Translations under genes and position numbers: made by a program
The notes under the pieces: generated by a model
The model's database searches: none
What the model was told of the DNA's origin: nothing
Seen by the model: only the letters and a program-made list of their open reading frames with translations
Assembly: GCA_040437565.1 (NCBI GenBank)
Contig: JBDOQK010000034.1
Coordinates: 1-64,000, forward strand
Reading direction: 5' to 3'
DNA: 64,000 nucleotides
DNA from: Albugo candida
Lineage: Eukaryota; Oomycota; Peronosporomycetes; Albuginales
Part shown: positions 1-12,940 of the stretch, piece after piece
How the letters are laid out: each line of letters starts with the position of its first letter
Position numbering within the stretch: position 1 is the first letter of the stretch

Positions 1-99
1 TCGTACGTATAGTACACATCCTTGGTACATTTTTTTATTATTCAATCTTGTGGTATTTTTATTTTATTTTTCATTTATCTTGGTGTATATTTTTTATAA

Positions 100-1761
100 C
101 CCCTATCTTACGCAGCATCTGCGCTGATACACATAAGCGTTGGAGCTCTATGCTCCCTGTCGTTGACTTCGCGTTAAACAGCTCTGTACATGCCCCTACA
201 GGCTATACTCCGTTATACGTGAACGGACTCACCTACCCTCGCGTTCCGTTAACGCTATCTCTGCGTGGTTCAGGGCTTGGTGGGGGAGAGATGGCCGATC
301 GGCTTGCTGATGTCAGCCCTTCTACTGTAAAGAAACAGGCTGGCGAATTCATCGCAACGTGATTGAATGTCTTACGATATGTGCGTGATGTAATGGATGC
401 GAACCAAGACCGACAAAAGAAGCAAGCGAGTACTTAAAGCAGAGGTTGTATTGAAAGTTATGAGGTCGGATACCAGGCAGTACTAAGAACCTACCTACAA
501 AAAATGCAGTGTCCGCTGTCTTCAAGACAGAGTTTCGACCACGCTTCATTGGGTCGTTCACGGTCATGGCTAAGAAGAGCCTTGCTTACATCCTCAACCT
601 TCCGCTCAAATCGCGCACACATCCCGTGTTCTATGTTGCATTTCTTAAGCTTTATCGGGTTCCTTCCCATGTGAACCTGGAAGCGCTGGCGCCAAAGGAG
701 GTAGCCATGCCACGAATTGCTGCATCCCCATCAAGATACCCGCTGCCCCTCCAAGCGAGGTTGAACTTGCTCCAGGGCTCGTACCCGGTTCTCAACCGAC
801 TCTAGGCGTACCCAGCGCTCGCGACGAAGTTGCACCTCGTGCATAACACCTCCATGGTTTGACAGAGATCATCATGGGGTGGTACCAATATGTCGACCTC
901 CGCCGGCGTTGCTTAACAAGAAAGGGAAGTTTCAATTCCATTTTGAGAAGATTCTCGTTCGACGTCGTCGCCATGGCTAAAGTTAATATCTGGTGAAATG
1001 GCGAGGGTACCCTGAGTCAGAGAACTCTTGGGAGTATGAGATACCTCTTCACAAAATTGCCCATGTACCTTGGATGTTTGTGAACATCGTGGCCAGGATC
1101 ATCTGGTGATCAAAGGCGCTTCCCACTAAAAGTGGTGTGGGGAGGCGGGTTGCAGCACAACGAGTGGTCTGAATTCGCGGTTAACGGTATACCCGAAGCG
1201 TGGCGTGAGTGAGCACTCGTACGCAACAGTTCTTTGACCTCAAGCTTGGCATACTCATACCGAAGCTTTCGTTAAAGACGAACGTCGGCCACACTGGCAC
1301 TTGCTCTTATAGCCATCATGCTTCTTTATCCGTGGACGAAGTAGCTTCTGGGCCGTTGGCCCACCCCGCAAACACATGGCCAACAGTTTGAAGGATACTT
1401 TCTTCCACGTCTTGTGGTTAAACACATAGTCACGATGACTTTGTAGCACTACGGAGGTCTGTGACCATCTCAGAGCGCTCTCTTCTTGCTGAAGAAAGAG
1501 CTGTTGTTGCTAGTCGAGCGGTTTGTTGATGTGCGCCGATGGTGCGTTGAGATCGCTATGTTTGAAGAACGGATTTGGTGCAGAACAGACCACCTCCTCA
1601 CCGGTCTCGCCGTAAGAAGGAAGAGCCTAGGGCTCATAGCATGTCGATGCCATGGTGTTTGATGCTTTGTACAACGGTCAGGTAGTGTGTACGCACCACG
1701 TCCTCTTCTGTTCGAGGAAAAGGATTCGATTGACGTTGAACGTCAGTCTGGTGGGGGATAG
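100..1761 (+). mobile_element. Ty3/gypsy LTR retrotransposon fossil, 3' half
   Basis: Translations at about 48-362 and 509-805 resemble the end of a Ty3/gypsy integrase: the FALNSSVHAPTGYTP stretch of the integrase tail, and downstream a chromodomain-proximal piece containing HPVFYVAFLKLY. A purine-rich tract ends at about 1760 and is followed by TGTAACAG at 1762, the expected start of a 3' LTR. I cannot define where that LTR ends. The element is clearly broken in several places and its 5' part lies outside the window. It is an old copy, judged by the loss of reading frame over most of its length. The family assignment is secure from the integrase tail; the borders are approximate. Confidence 0.75.
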
Positions 1762-2149
1762 TGTAACAGAATTACACGTTGGTTAGTAACCGTTATGACA
1801 GTGTGGTACACATTTGGAACGCTTTGGGAGCTAACGCGTGTCAGCCACCGGACATTCGTGTCTGCGTTTAATGTAAGTACTCTTCTTTTAAAGAAATAAG
1901 TCAGCTCCCCTTTTGATCAACTAGAGGCACCTGCCTGGTTAAGACGTCTCAGATCTTGTACATTTTGTGCTAGCGATTCTGTGAATCGTTAGTTCCCTTG
2001 AACAAGGACCTTAAGCTCTTAAGCTTGTTGACTCGCTGAGTCGAGTTCTCTTAAGAACTAAATTGCTCGTCGAGCAGATAGCCTTCCTCTGGCAAAGAGC
2101 TATAGCAGCTCCGCTACAGAAAGGCTGATTGTCACCAGACGGGTATGGC

Positions 2150-4363
2150 AACTTTTCGTTCAGGAAATAATTGTTTTCTTAAGTTTCAACATGCACCAAC
2201 GTCACTTTCTATGATACAGCATTATAAGTTCTGCATTCAAACCAACGGCTTCGCTTTTACTTTGCTTGACGACCGATCATGCAAATCCTTCATCTATTTC
2301 ATATTTTGTGGCTGGTAACGATTCACCAGTCACTGAAGATTGCTACCTTGACGGGATCGCCATCAAGGTTTCTCGCCACATCGGTGTGCTCGGATATCTA
2401 TAATGATCCGCTTGGACAGATGAAAGTAGCTTAATTTAATGCGATGAAAGCCTAATGTGAAAGTCATGCAAGTAAGATAAAAAAAACGCGATCACAAGGA
2501 TTTTCATGCTTATCGTGCTAGACAATGAAAAGATACTCGTTCCTTGGTTAATTCCTCCATATACGTTAGTTGAAACAGGAGTGTAAATGATGTAAAAATG
2601 GGATGGGTCGTTCGCCTTAAATGTGCAAATATGCAGTTTTCATTTGCGGTATGTTTTGCTTCGGCTTGACACATTAGCAAACACTAGGTGGCTACCAAGA
2701 TTTGATCAGTGTCCAGGCATCACTTCTCCAGTAATGTAAATGTAGATGCGCATACTAATATATTAGGGTTAATCAATCTATTGAAAACGTCAGTGTGTGG
2801 TACTCCGGGAAAATGTTTGACTCAAGTATCTTGAGAAGACGTCCGATTCCACATAAGAGGACATATGAATTCTTTATTTTATTGTCGGACCTAATCTAGG
2901 CAAGCCGGCTTAGAGAGTTTCGCCTCCATCCCGCGGAAGTTGGTCAATCTGCCATCATCATCTTTGCTTTATCCGCCCGTATTCCTATCCTCCCGATCTT
3001 TTTACCTCCACGAATGGTGCATTCATCACAATGAATATTTGTAAGCCGTCGCATACTTGGCTTCTGTAAGTGATTACTCCCATAGGCTCGATTGAATAGT
3101 CTGCGAGCGACGAAGCATCTCGGCAAAGAGATGTTCCTTAGTTTTTTTAGTAGTTTTTATGGTTGAAAAGGATTCTTAGACAATTCTATTAGTATATAAA
3201 AGAAAGTCATCATCGATTGCATACATTTCCGACTCTCCCGATTGCACGGTTCCGTTATCAGGTAGCGATGACATTTCGTCCAAACGAGCAAGATTCTACA
3301 ATACCAAGCAATACAAGAAACAAAGAAAAATCATGCGATTTTTCAGCACACGCGTTCGAATGTGTTCAGTGCTCTTCAGAATAATCTTCGCTTCTTTCAG
3401 AAACGATTCATACAATAAATCCTATCGATTCCCAACCTTTTGCGCGTTGGATCATCAATTCTATCGATGGAACAACGACGCTCTATGGCGATACGATAGT
3501 CTAGTAATTTTATGCTTAATGAAGGAATATTTTCATCAATTCCCCTGAATACGTACAAGCAAGATGATAGTATACCGCGCTCTATCTGTATATGATTTTC
3601 TCGACGAGATGGTACATCATGCAGTATCTCTATAATTGAATCCATGAAGTACGTGTTCTTTAATGGACATTTATATCAAATAAATTGCGAATACGATACG
3701 TAATTGGTAATTAAGATAGTGTATTAGAGGAGTAGTTTGCTACTCAAGCAGGATGAAGAGAATTGCAGCATTGTCGTAGCAATCAGAAGCATATATATAC
3801 TGTGCACAAGTAGCCAGATTGGATAAATATACACGCAATCCGTGTTGTGCATTTGTCTATGCGCTGAATTTAAGACATTATAGTAGTGAGGTGGCCGAGC
3901 CTGCTCAAAGTATTAGAAAATTTATAGCACCCTGATTGTCAATCACCCTTACTGCACATCTTATCTTATGACGCGCATATCGTCATTGCATATTTCTTTG
4001 CGGGTGAGAAATTACCGTATAGATTTCTCCTACGATGGAAAGGCCTGTCGTTTATAGCTCATGGCTGTTCGCTGATGCCCTAATCTCCACCATAATCAGA
4101 CCAGCTCTTTCTGCTGTCTCATTAGCTAAAAGTGTATTTTCCTTTTTAGGTTACGTCGTCTTCAAATGAAATCTATAACGAAGGCACAACTCCTTCTCAG
4201 TGCTAAAAATGGAAAGTGATATTAAGAGTTTGAAACAATGTTAAGAATGAATGTAATAATCCCCTCATAAACTGATCGCTCCTTCCAGATAGTCCGAAGA
4301 CCACTGTCTATGCAGGTTGCTCTTTTTCACGACACATGAACGTCGTGACGCGTAATCCGCTAC
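2150..4363. other. Gene-free stretch
   Basis: No convincing gene was seen on either strand. The open frames here are short, start at non-ATG codons, and overlap one another antisense. The stretch may contain the remainder of the gypsy LTR at its left and the copia LTR at its right, but neither border could be fixed. Confidence 0.5.
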
Positions 4364-7300
4364 ACTCCCCTTCAACTTGCACTCTCGCGAATTCCACTTT
4401 CATTGCGTAGTTGCAGTAATTGCGGTGCACCAAGTGGATTCGTCAAGTAATCAGCAAGCTGCACAGCTGAAGGGATATGCTTGAGTTGGATCTCGCCTCG
4501 TTCAACGTGGTTCAGAACAAAATGCAACCTTTGGTCAATGTGTTTGGCTCTTGGTGTATAGCCTTGGTTCGTCGCAATACTTACCGCCGACTTATTGTCC
4601 ATATGCACTGTAGGAACGGCCTTGCACGTGACACCCATCTCTTTTAGCAAGTAACGAATCCATATAATTTCTGGTGTAGCATGTGCCAGTACCATATATT
4701 CTGCTTCAGTAGATGACAAATCTACCGAAGTTTGGCGTTTGCTTTTGTATACGACAACCACGCCAAGAGCAGAATCAATACACCAGATATAGGTCGACGA
4801 GTCTTCTTGTCACTTCCCCAATATGCGTCACAGTATGCCCGAAGCATAATCTTGTTGTCGTCCAATTCTTGTACGTGATTCCGTGCGATTGTGTTCCCAT
4901 AAGTTAGTGTAAAACGTGTAAAGCCGCACGCCAGTGCATCTGTCGTGGCTGGTCCAAGTACTGCGATAATACTGACATCCCATAGTCAATATCTGGTCGC
5001 GTTGCGTTCGCAATATATACCAGCGAACCGGCAAAAAATTTGCGGTGGTGTGACTTATCAGGAGTCAAGTCCTGGCGTGTACAGATAGGATTACGAACTG
5101 CATAGGCCCCACTTTGCTCAAGCTTCGAGACCAACCTCGCGATAAATTGGGACTGTTTTAACACCAACTCCCCTTTCTCTCGTGAATAATTCACTTCCAT
5201 GCCCAAAATAAATCGCGAAGCTCCAATTGACTTGACTGTACCATGATCTGTTAATTCTTTGTAGATCGTGTCTGCCTCAGCATCTGACTTGCTTCCAACT
5301 AGGAGGTCGTCAGCATACAAGACTATGTATGTGACTGACTTGAGGTGTGCATGATTGCATCGAACAAATATACATGTGTCTTCTCGTCATGATTCGAATC
5401 CCAAAGTAGACAACACGGACCGCAGCCGCTCGCGTCAAACGATATAAGAAGCGTCGTAATTGCACACCATTCCAAGTGCATTTCCAGCTCCAACTCATGA
5501 AAACTTCTTCTTCCAAATCACCATTTAGGAATTCCGTTTCCACGTTAAATTGTCGGATTACGTATTGCATGCTGCAACAAACCGACATAAACACACGAAT
5601 CGTGTTTGAGTATGCAACAGGTATTTATTTCTCGAAGTAATCAATGTCACGCGTTTGAAAATATCCGAGGGCAACCAAACGTGCTTTGTAACGAACGATA
5701 TCACCGTTTTCATCCTACATACGCCTAAGTACCCACTTGTGACCTATGACCTTGACACCGGAAGGACGGTAGATAGCATCCCATGTGTGGTTCTTACGAT
5801 GGGCTTTGAGTTCTGCTTGAGTAGCTTCTTTCCATTATTCTTCGGTCGTTGACTGCAACGCTTCTCGAATATTCATCAGTATATCAGTGGCAGAAAGCAA
5901 AATTTCGTAATCGTCAACACATTGACGTTTGGGTTCCAGCTCGACCAGCTCGCTATACACCGGCGATCCATCAGTCAGGACTGGTATATTCACACTACCA
6001 TCGTCAAAGCCATCATTGGTGAGTAGATGAGATGAGACGGAAGAACGATAAGGCCTTTTGTTCGACCCCGAGTTTAACTGAAGTCGGGTATCTGGAGGGT
6101 GGAATCTGCACAACGTACAATAGCTCGTGACGGATCAGGTATTCCTGGAAGCATGTGTGTACCATTATTGCCACTTCCAACGACAGTTTCACTTGATGTA
6201 CGATCTGTCATTGAATCGGTTGTGCTGATTGGTTGTATATATGTGCGCCCCCCCCCTCACCGCAATTGGAACCATTTCTAAGGTGAGTGACTAATTGAGA
6301 TGTACAGACGCATCCACAGCTCTGTCTTGCCAGCTCGTATCCGTGTCAGCGGTGGCAGCGACATCCATATCCTCAGCATCTTTATGATTGTTTGAAGCGG
6401 GTACGCCCACGTTCACTTCCTTGTTGTCATAATGAAAGTGTTTGTGTTGCGCAAAAGACTCACTTGAAACAACAACATCTTTGTACCTAATTGGAGGTCG
6501 CTCGTCTAACGTAACAGATCAGTGATTACGAATTGTTCTCTCACCAGGTCCCATACTCGGTATCCCTTATATGCGTCCGAATACCCAAGGAAAATACATT
6601 TGTTTTCTTCGCTGTCCCATTTAGTTCGCTTGCAATCCGCGACTCGTAGATATCCAGTAGAATCAAATACACGAAAATATCTTAGGGCTGGCTTGCAGGA
6701 TGTGGTCGATAAAAAGATGACCATTTTTTGTGAATTTCATTGATATTCACCGTGAGCGCTGAGACCGATACAGCGTTTCATACGGGCTAGTATTAGAGCG
6801 CGCGGTATTTTAAATTCGATTGATGGTGTAGGCAGGCGTCATAATCGCTTCACCCCCTCCCCAGATACGATCCATTTCCATGTGATAAATCATCGAGCGG
6901 GCCATCTCGACAAGGGTTGGATTTATCCTCTCTGCTGACCCGTTTTGTTGTGGACTGTATGGCACACTTGTCTGGTGGAGAATACCTTGTTATGCACAGT
7001 TGAAACGATGATTCGTGTACTCCCCACCATTGTCGCTTCGGATGCACTTAATCTTGCAAACCGTTTGCGTCTCCACCATAACACGAAACGCCTTGAATCG
7101 CTCCAAAAACTTGATACTTTGCTCCTAGCAAGTATACGTAGACAAATCGGCTGTAATCATCAATAAATGTGAGTACGTATAGAGCCCCACCCCCTTCGAC
7201 TTCGGACTCATAGGTCCCATAAGATCAGCGTGTACGATTATAAGTGGTCAACTCGTCTTTACTTCACTGCCTGAAGTATGACGTAACGGACTGTTCATCA

Positions 7301-8250
7301 TTTTCCCACGTGCGCATCCATCACATACACCGCCACCAGATGCAACGACACCTGAAACACCATCGCAAGCCTTTATCTATTGCAAGATCTTGTTTGTAGA
7401 CACATGACCTAGGCGAATATGCCAGAGTCCGCTAGTTTCATTTGCTCTAACTCTGCACTCAACCTGGTATGCCTCCAATGTGACATGTTGTTTCACATTC
7501 CACGCAAACAGCTTTCCCACTCGTTTGATTACTGAAACAGTCACTTCGTTACTCAAAACAAGAGACGACTCATCACGCTCGAAAATCTCAACATTGAACC
7601 GGCTTATATCGTTATTGACCCACCGTCTCAGGTCGGTCAATAATATCTCCAGCATAAGCTGGTCGTCAATCACAAAAGTAGATGTACCGCGAGATATTCG
7701 GTGAACGTTTGGAAGGAAGGGTATGCTCCAAGATCTGGATATTAATACCTGTCTCTGATCCCAAAACCGAACCAGAAAATGCTTGACTCTGCAAAGTCCT
7801 TTCGATGTCAGCTGAGATTTCCGGCCTTCAAGTATTCCATCCCATACATCTGCTACGACAAGTCACCAAGCATGGCGAGAATCTTGTCCAGTACCGCTGC
7901 GGGCACTGTTGACTTTTCTTCCAATTGTTGATTGATGGTCGCGTCCTGACCCTCCATCACCAGAGCGGGTGTAGCTTATTAATCTGTGCCGCCAACACGT
8001 TCCTTTCGATTCATAACCGGTTCGAAGTATTCGATTTGCCTTTGTTGCAATAGAGTTAGAAGTAAAAGTAGGATATATTTAGCATTTACCTTTTTTGTCA
8101 ACACCGCACCATACATGTGCAACAGCATTACAAACTTGACTTTGTCATGTTTCACCTGACGTCCGTCTGGTCTCACGTGGTGACCGTCTCTTCTCGTCCC
8201 ATCTGTCATTTTGTTACCAAAGAGCCGTTTAGGTGAGTCGGACTTGACCT
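4364..8250 (-). mobile_element. Ty1/copia LTR retrotransposon fossil
   Basis: Read on the minus strand, the pieces follow copia order. A gag-like start lies near 7.9 kb. The GAG-pre-integrase motif (LWHIRLGHVS) is at 7377-7673. Integrase core pieces lie around 6.5-7.1 kb. The reverse transcriptase contains the MYADDLLVGSK signature at 4904-5320, with an upstream RT piece at 5310-5594. The copia RNase H lies at 4372-4761, with the STEAEYMVLAHA and HMDNKSAV motifs. Just past the RNase H frame a purine tract is followed by TGTA at 4364, the likely start of the 3' LTR. The element is broken many times and is old. The 5' LTR and primer-binding site were not found, so the right border is approximate. 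Confidence 0.88.
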
Positions 8251-8259
8251 GCAATAGAT

Positions 8260-9690
8260 CTTGCAGTTAAAAGTCAAGCTCTTGACGACCTTTAAGAAAC
8301 AATATCGGCAATTAATCGCAACTCCTCCGAAAAGTGTGATCGTTGGCATGTAATAAACAAATAGCAGGCCAAATCATCATATTTGTCAATGAGATATGGG
8401 GAATTGACAAAAAACGGAAAATAATAAATGCAATACACTAAGGCTTCCCTTTGTGGGTCGTGTTGTGATACATGAGCTTGTTTACAGAGCACCCAAACGA
8501 TAAGGTAAAAATCTGACGGACTCGTTAGATTATCTTTCTCCTTTTGTATGGTACATGTGGTCATGTTCAAGTCTATCAGATCGTCTGTGGTACGTGACAG
8601 ATAGCCCCATTTACCCAATTCCCCCGATTTTTCTCATCTAAGACGGTAACGGATTCTGTAAGGGGTCTTCACATAGGAGACGATTTGTGCTTCTTGGTCC
8701 CTCACTTTTCCGCCATTCTTTGTTTGCGGCAAAACTGATCCTAATAGGCTCGACCACAGCATCAGAAATTTTTCTCTGTGTATGCATTTCTAGACGTATA
8801 AGACTAGATGAAGATATGATTTCCAAATTGATGCTCGATGCTACCTACCATGCTTCCTATACAATTGAGCAATCACGAGACAAATAAGGTATTTTCCATT
8901 CTCCTCTAAATGCAATTAACAGCAATTTACGCTTCATACCACCGTTTGATAGGAAGTTTTTCTGAAGCACCAATGTAACGTACTCGTGGACAATGTGGGA
9001 GGCTTGAGCGAACGCAATTTACAAAACGAAAGGGTTCTCTGCAGCGGAAGAGCGCCTTTAACATTCTCACTATCCCAAAAGCATCAATGCGAACGCACGA
9101 TGGGACAATCAAAACTATTCATATATCACCTACAAGCCGTAAACCAAAAATATTGCAAGTAATATATGGAAGAACCTGTCTCAGGCAGGGGAGAGTGTCG
9201 ATATGGTGCAACTATCCTAGAACAAACATTTTTGACCAAGTCCAAAGTCTATCAGACACCTGGATTGGAAAGCTTTATCAATCTTTCTTGCACCAAACGA
9301 TAGCTTTCGAAGTGCGGAACGTTTTGTTGCAAGAAGATTGTGTAAATTTTTTTTTCATGGTGCTGATACGTCTCAAAGTTTGACCTTTTTGCGTGTTTTC
9401 CCAAGATCGGCAGGATTTGAAACGCCCCGTGTGAAATGTCGTACGCTGTGCAATTTTTCTTACGTGGATGGAATGAAAGGAAATAAGGCAGACAAGGTAT
9501 CCGAACAAAATGGGAATGTCTATGTACAGTTTTTGGCCCAGGATGAGAGGAAATAGGACATGGGAGGTATAGAAAAAACGACGAATGGCGTTTGTATATA
9601 TGTCAGAGTCATAAGGAAATCCAAAAAAAGCTCAAACACCTGTTGACATCGATATGATATGCCTGCAAAAATCAATCCTTGAGGCGTAGA
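8260..9690. other. Gene-free stretch
   Basis: Several antiparallel open frames of 60-108 codons occur here, mostly from non-ATG starts and without recognisable motifs. I see nothing that I can support as a gene. Confidence 0.45.
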
Positions 9691-12014
9691 CGTCGGCGCG
9701 ATTTCATCTTCCGTCTGTCCCGCTCAACCCTCTCCGCCTAACGCCATCCTTGGCTTTGCTATACATTTCGATGTATCGCCAGAATGTTCGAGCGTGCTTC
9801 CGAATTCACCTTCATGCTCACTCTATCGAGGATACAGGGAGCCTCTCCCAAAGCGAGGTGAAATTATAATTACATTGGTTCCGAGCTGCTCTCTTGGCGG
9901 CTCCCCAGTACCTCTCTATGAAGTTGCACTCACACTGTAGTTTGAGGTAATATTCAATAATGTGTCCTTCCTGCTTCACCTCCATCTCCAAGGCGTAATC
10001 CTGTTCAGAAAAATTTGGCTGAGCCATCAAGGCATGCGTTCAGCAGCATTCATTTGTTGGAGGCAATGCCTTGGAATGGCAATCCAGATTCCAATTTACG
10101 TTGAGAGGATTCCCGATCTCTCTTTCCTTCAGCACCTGTAAGAGATCAACGTCAGTGATGAGATCGCTTCAGTGAGATCTTGAAAGAACAGAGAAGAAAG
10201 CATACCATCTCGATGCCCTAAAAAAAATCTCTCCATTGTGAGTAAACCGCATGGATTGCCAGATTTTTGGTTATCGATGATGTACCACCCCTCTTGTATT
10301 GGTATGTTTTATCCTTCTTGGGCTTGAGAGTCATACTGCCAGCCACCAGAGCGTTGAGAGAAAACGCCTGATGACTGGAGGATTGGTTGAAAGAAAAAAA
10401 TCCTGTGAAATAAAAATTTAATCTTCAGTCCCAACTAGAAACGTGAAACAAGAAAGTTCAAAAACTCACCAGTACAATCCTAGATAAAGAATGTTGAAAA
10501 TAAGGATGGCCTTCTCATTGAGTTGCCTTGCCATGTTTTCACTTTTCCACCACCATCTCTGTTCTTGCCTGCCTTGATCATCTCTCTATATGATAGTGAA
10601 GTGAGCCCATTCTCCCTCGCTTGCTGATCAGTGACTTTCTGTGCCCATGGCATGGGCACAGAAAGTCACTGATCATGATTGACCCCCCTGGTCATTTCTT
10701 CCTAATCTAGCTATTGCCTTCTTCTACCCAGAACTCCTCTCTTCCATCGTTGATGTAGAAGGTAGAGTCATGATGCGTCCCATGCACATACTTGTTGTAC
10801 CACACTCCCACCTTGCCCTCCACCAACAAATTCATCTCCTCTCAAGTCCACTCATCCATCTTCTTTTCGTACTCAATCATACTCTTTGACTAACCCTCTC
10901 TATACTTCACCACATCCTCCCTTTCATGAGCGTCCATTTACAGCTCCTTTCCCATTTTCTTTTTTTTTTATACCCAGATCTTAAGATACTTGGCCCCTGT
11001 CAAGTAGCTGATCTTCTGCTCCTCATCTCTCAGGACCCTTGGCAAAATGCTGGTTTGAAGGACCATCTGGAGCCCTTTGGGCGATCTTTGATTGAGCTTC
11101 CTCCCCCTCATCCATGACAGGAACTCTCTCTTGATATCAAGCTCTGCCAGAGTCTCTCTCCTTTTTGAAATTCGGCCTTGCTGATGTGCTGGACGGGATT
11201 TGCTGACCAAGTACCGATCGGCCCAAAGCCCAGCGTTCCTGAAGGCCCAGTATGACGTCTTGAGCAGTTTGTCGTTGGCTGCAGTAGATGACGCTTCCTT
11301 CTTTCTCATGCCCTGGTTAAGCCGTCTTTCCAGGTACTGGAGGATGGCCATAAGTCTGAAAGCAAGATAATACGGAAGTTTTCCCCAGCTGCTTTTCTGG
11401 TTCTGTATGCATTTCAGTTCTTCCTTCAAACCGTCAATGGCCTCTTCCATCCTGTCTTCTTCTCCCTCTTCTCCCTGCTGCTCACTACTCTCATCTTCTG
11501 ATACAATGAACAACTCCTTTCTTTTAGTTTCTGATGGCTGCTGGCCTGCTGGTTTGAAGTAGATGTCCAGCATCTGCAGGTTATTCTCCTTGACATACTT
11601 CTCCCTCCTCGACTTGGTAGTTCTTGAGTTCTCTGCCAAGGTAAGTAAAGAGTTAGAGGGTGAAGAACGTTTTTGGCAAAAGAAGCCAGCTCAATTTTAT
11701 AGGTACAGGAGCTTTTTCTTCCCCTTCTTTTCCTTCTCGAGCTGAGCCTGGACAGCAGCAAATCTCCTTTGTAGCTGAGCTGTGTCTGTTTCCAGCCAGT
11801 CTTCTTCACCTTCACCTTCACCTTTCACTTCCCTCTCCCTTCCTCTTCCTTCTCTCCACACCAGTATGACATGAGGCTCTGATAGTCGAGATCCTCTGCT
11901 GCCTCCACCTCTTCCTGCTGTTGTTTCTGTGCCTGAAGTTGCCTCTTCTTGTTTTTGGCTTGGTGCAAGTTGGCTGGCTAATAGGGCCAGCCTTCTTTTT
12001 TTGGGAGGAGCCAT
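9690..12014 (-). pseudogene. Decayed DDE transposase of a mushroom-type DNA transposon
   Basis: The minus strand carries a transposase of the long DDE family that I know from basidiomycete genomes, distantly related to IS630/Tc1. It begins MAPPKKRRLALLASQ at 12014. Then come a charged low-complexity region, a helical DNA-binding part with PAHQQGRISKRRETLAE (near 11.2 kb), DAHEREDVVKYRE (near 10.9 kb), the first catalytic block THHDSTFYIND (10.8 kb), a SDFLCPCHG block (10.66 kb), the second block NQSSSHQAF (10.35 kb), and the third block CECNFIERYWGAAKRAA (9.9 kb). A final block RYIEMY lies near 9.8 kb. The family consensus has HDESTF and FDNS, so both catalytic aspartates appear replaced while the glutamate remains. 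Several frameshifts and stops interrupt it. No terminal inverted repeats were found. It cannot be active. Confidence 0.8.
10625..10675. repeat. Perfect 25-bp inverted repeat with 1-bp loop
   Basis: Arms at 10625-10649 and 10651-10675 are exact reverse complements around a single G. On the minus strand the right arm encodes the conserved ISDFLCPCH block of the transposase. The left arm is a reversed copy that replaces family sequence. It therefore looks like a local template-switch inversion inside the dead transposon. Confidence 0.9.
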
Positions 12015-12537
12015 TATAGAAAAAATAAATGAGAAATCTTTTGAAATTTCTTTTTCAATGGTTTAATTCGACAATACCCGCAGAACCTTACCAACTTGAT
12101 TCAAATCTACATTCTTATTTATAAAAATTAACTTGAAATAATACTTGAAATAATTTGAAGTTCAAAAAATTCAAATTTAAATGAACATATTCGAAAAATA
12201 GCTTTGGTTGATTCACAAAACGTTTTGGATTTGTTAGGGGAGTCACACCATACTCTTATCATCGTCTGCGTGGGAGAAAGGGCCAGTTGTTACAAATCGG
12301 ATCAATTCCACTGGGTCATTTTCTCTCTAGCCGTTTGGATGATGGACGCACAGGAATACAGCTGGTTCGTAAAGCTGCCAGCAATTATCATCAGAATAAA
12401 CCGAAAGACAAGGGATCCCAAGCTGCCTGGTGTGCAGTTATAAAAGGATTCATAGTATCGAAGAAGTACGGCGTTTACGGATGACTTTGTCATCATTTGT
12501 CTCGGACACTTAAGGTAATGTCGAGAATCTTGGGAAT

Positions 12538-12887
12538 ATGTCACTGGTAGTTGACGTCTTTCAAGCAGCATTTTTCTCCCTTTTATGGATAACGTAAGCG
12601 TTCAGGATACAGCTAACATTATTTGCAGCTTGCTCTTATGTAAAACAATCACTGCTATGACTTGTAGTGGAAAACAATATGGACCATCTATGGTTCAAGC
12701 ACGCATATCGATAAAAAAAGGGGTTGGATCCTACTTAAGTGATTCCTGTGTGAGAAGACTAGTAGAGACTTTGGCAATCATGTCGCTGGTAACATCCTTT
12801 TGCCGAAAGTACGACAGTACACTTGATAAACGTTGCATCAGGTTTCGTTTGATACGACATTCATTACTCTCGACTAATTCAATGTAA
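12538..12887 (+). CDS. Small predicted secreted protein, one 35-nt intron
   Basis: The ATG at 12538 opens exon 1 (12538-12593). A GTAAGC donor at 12594 and a TTTGCAG acceptor ending at 12628, with a GCTAAC branch-like site between them, define a 35-nt intron. Exon 2 (12629-12887) continues in phase. The product is 104 residues. The first 28 residues form a textbook signal peptide, with a hydrophobic core AAFFSLLWITLLLC and a likely cut after TITA. The mature part is short, basic and contains four cysteines, and shows no RxLR motif. Skipping the intron would give a protein with no leader, so the splice is what creates the secretion signal. The function is unknown; a secreted effector-like protein is a guess from size and leader. 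A similar secreted frame lies 1.2 kb downstream. Confidence 0.5.
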
Positions 12888-12940
12888 TCTATGTCAGAAT
12901 GAATCGATGTTAAATTGTAGGATTTCGAAGACGAGCTGAT

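Noticed and set aside
11426-12014. Two overlapping charged frames on the minus strand as separate genes
   Set aside because: They are the N-terminal part of the decayed DDE transposase read in different frames because of a frameshift.
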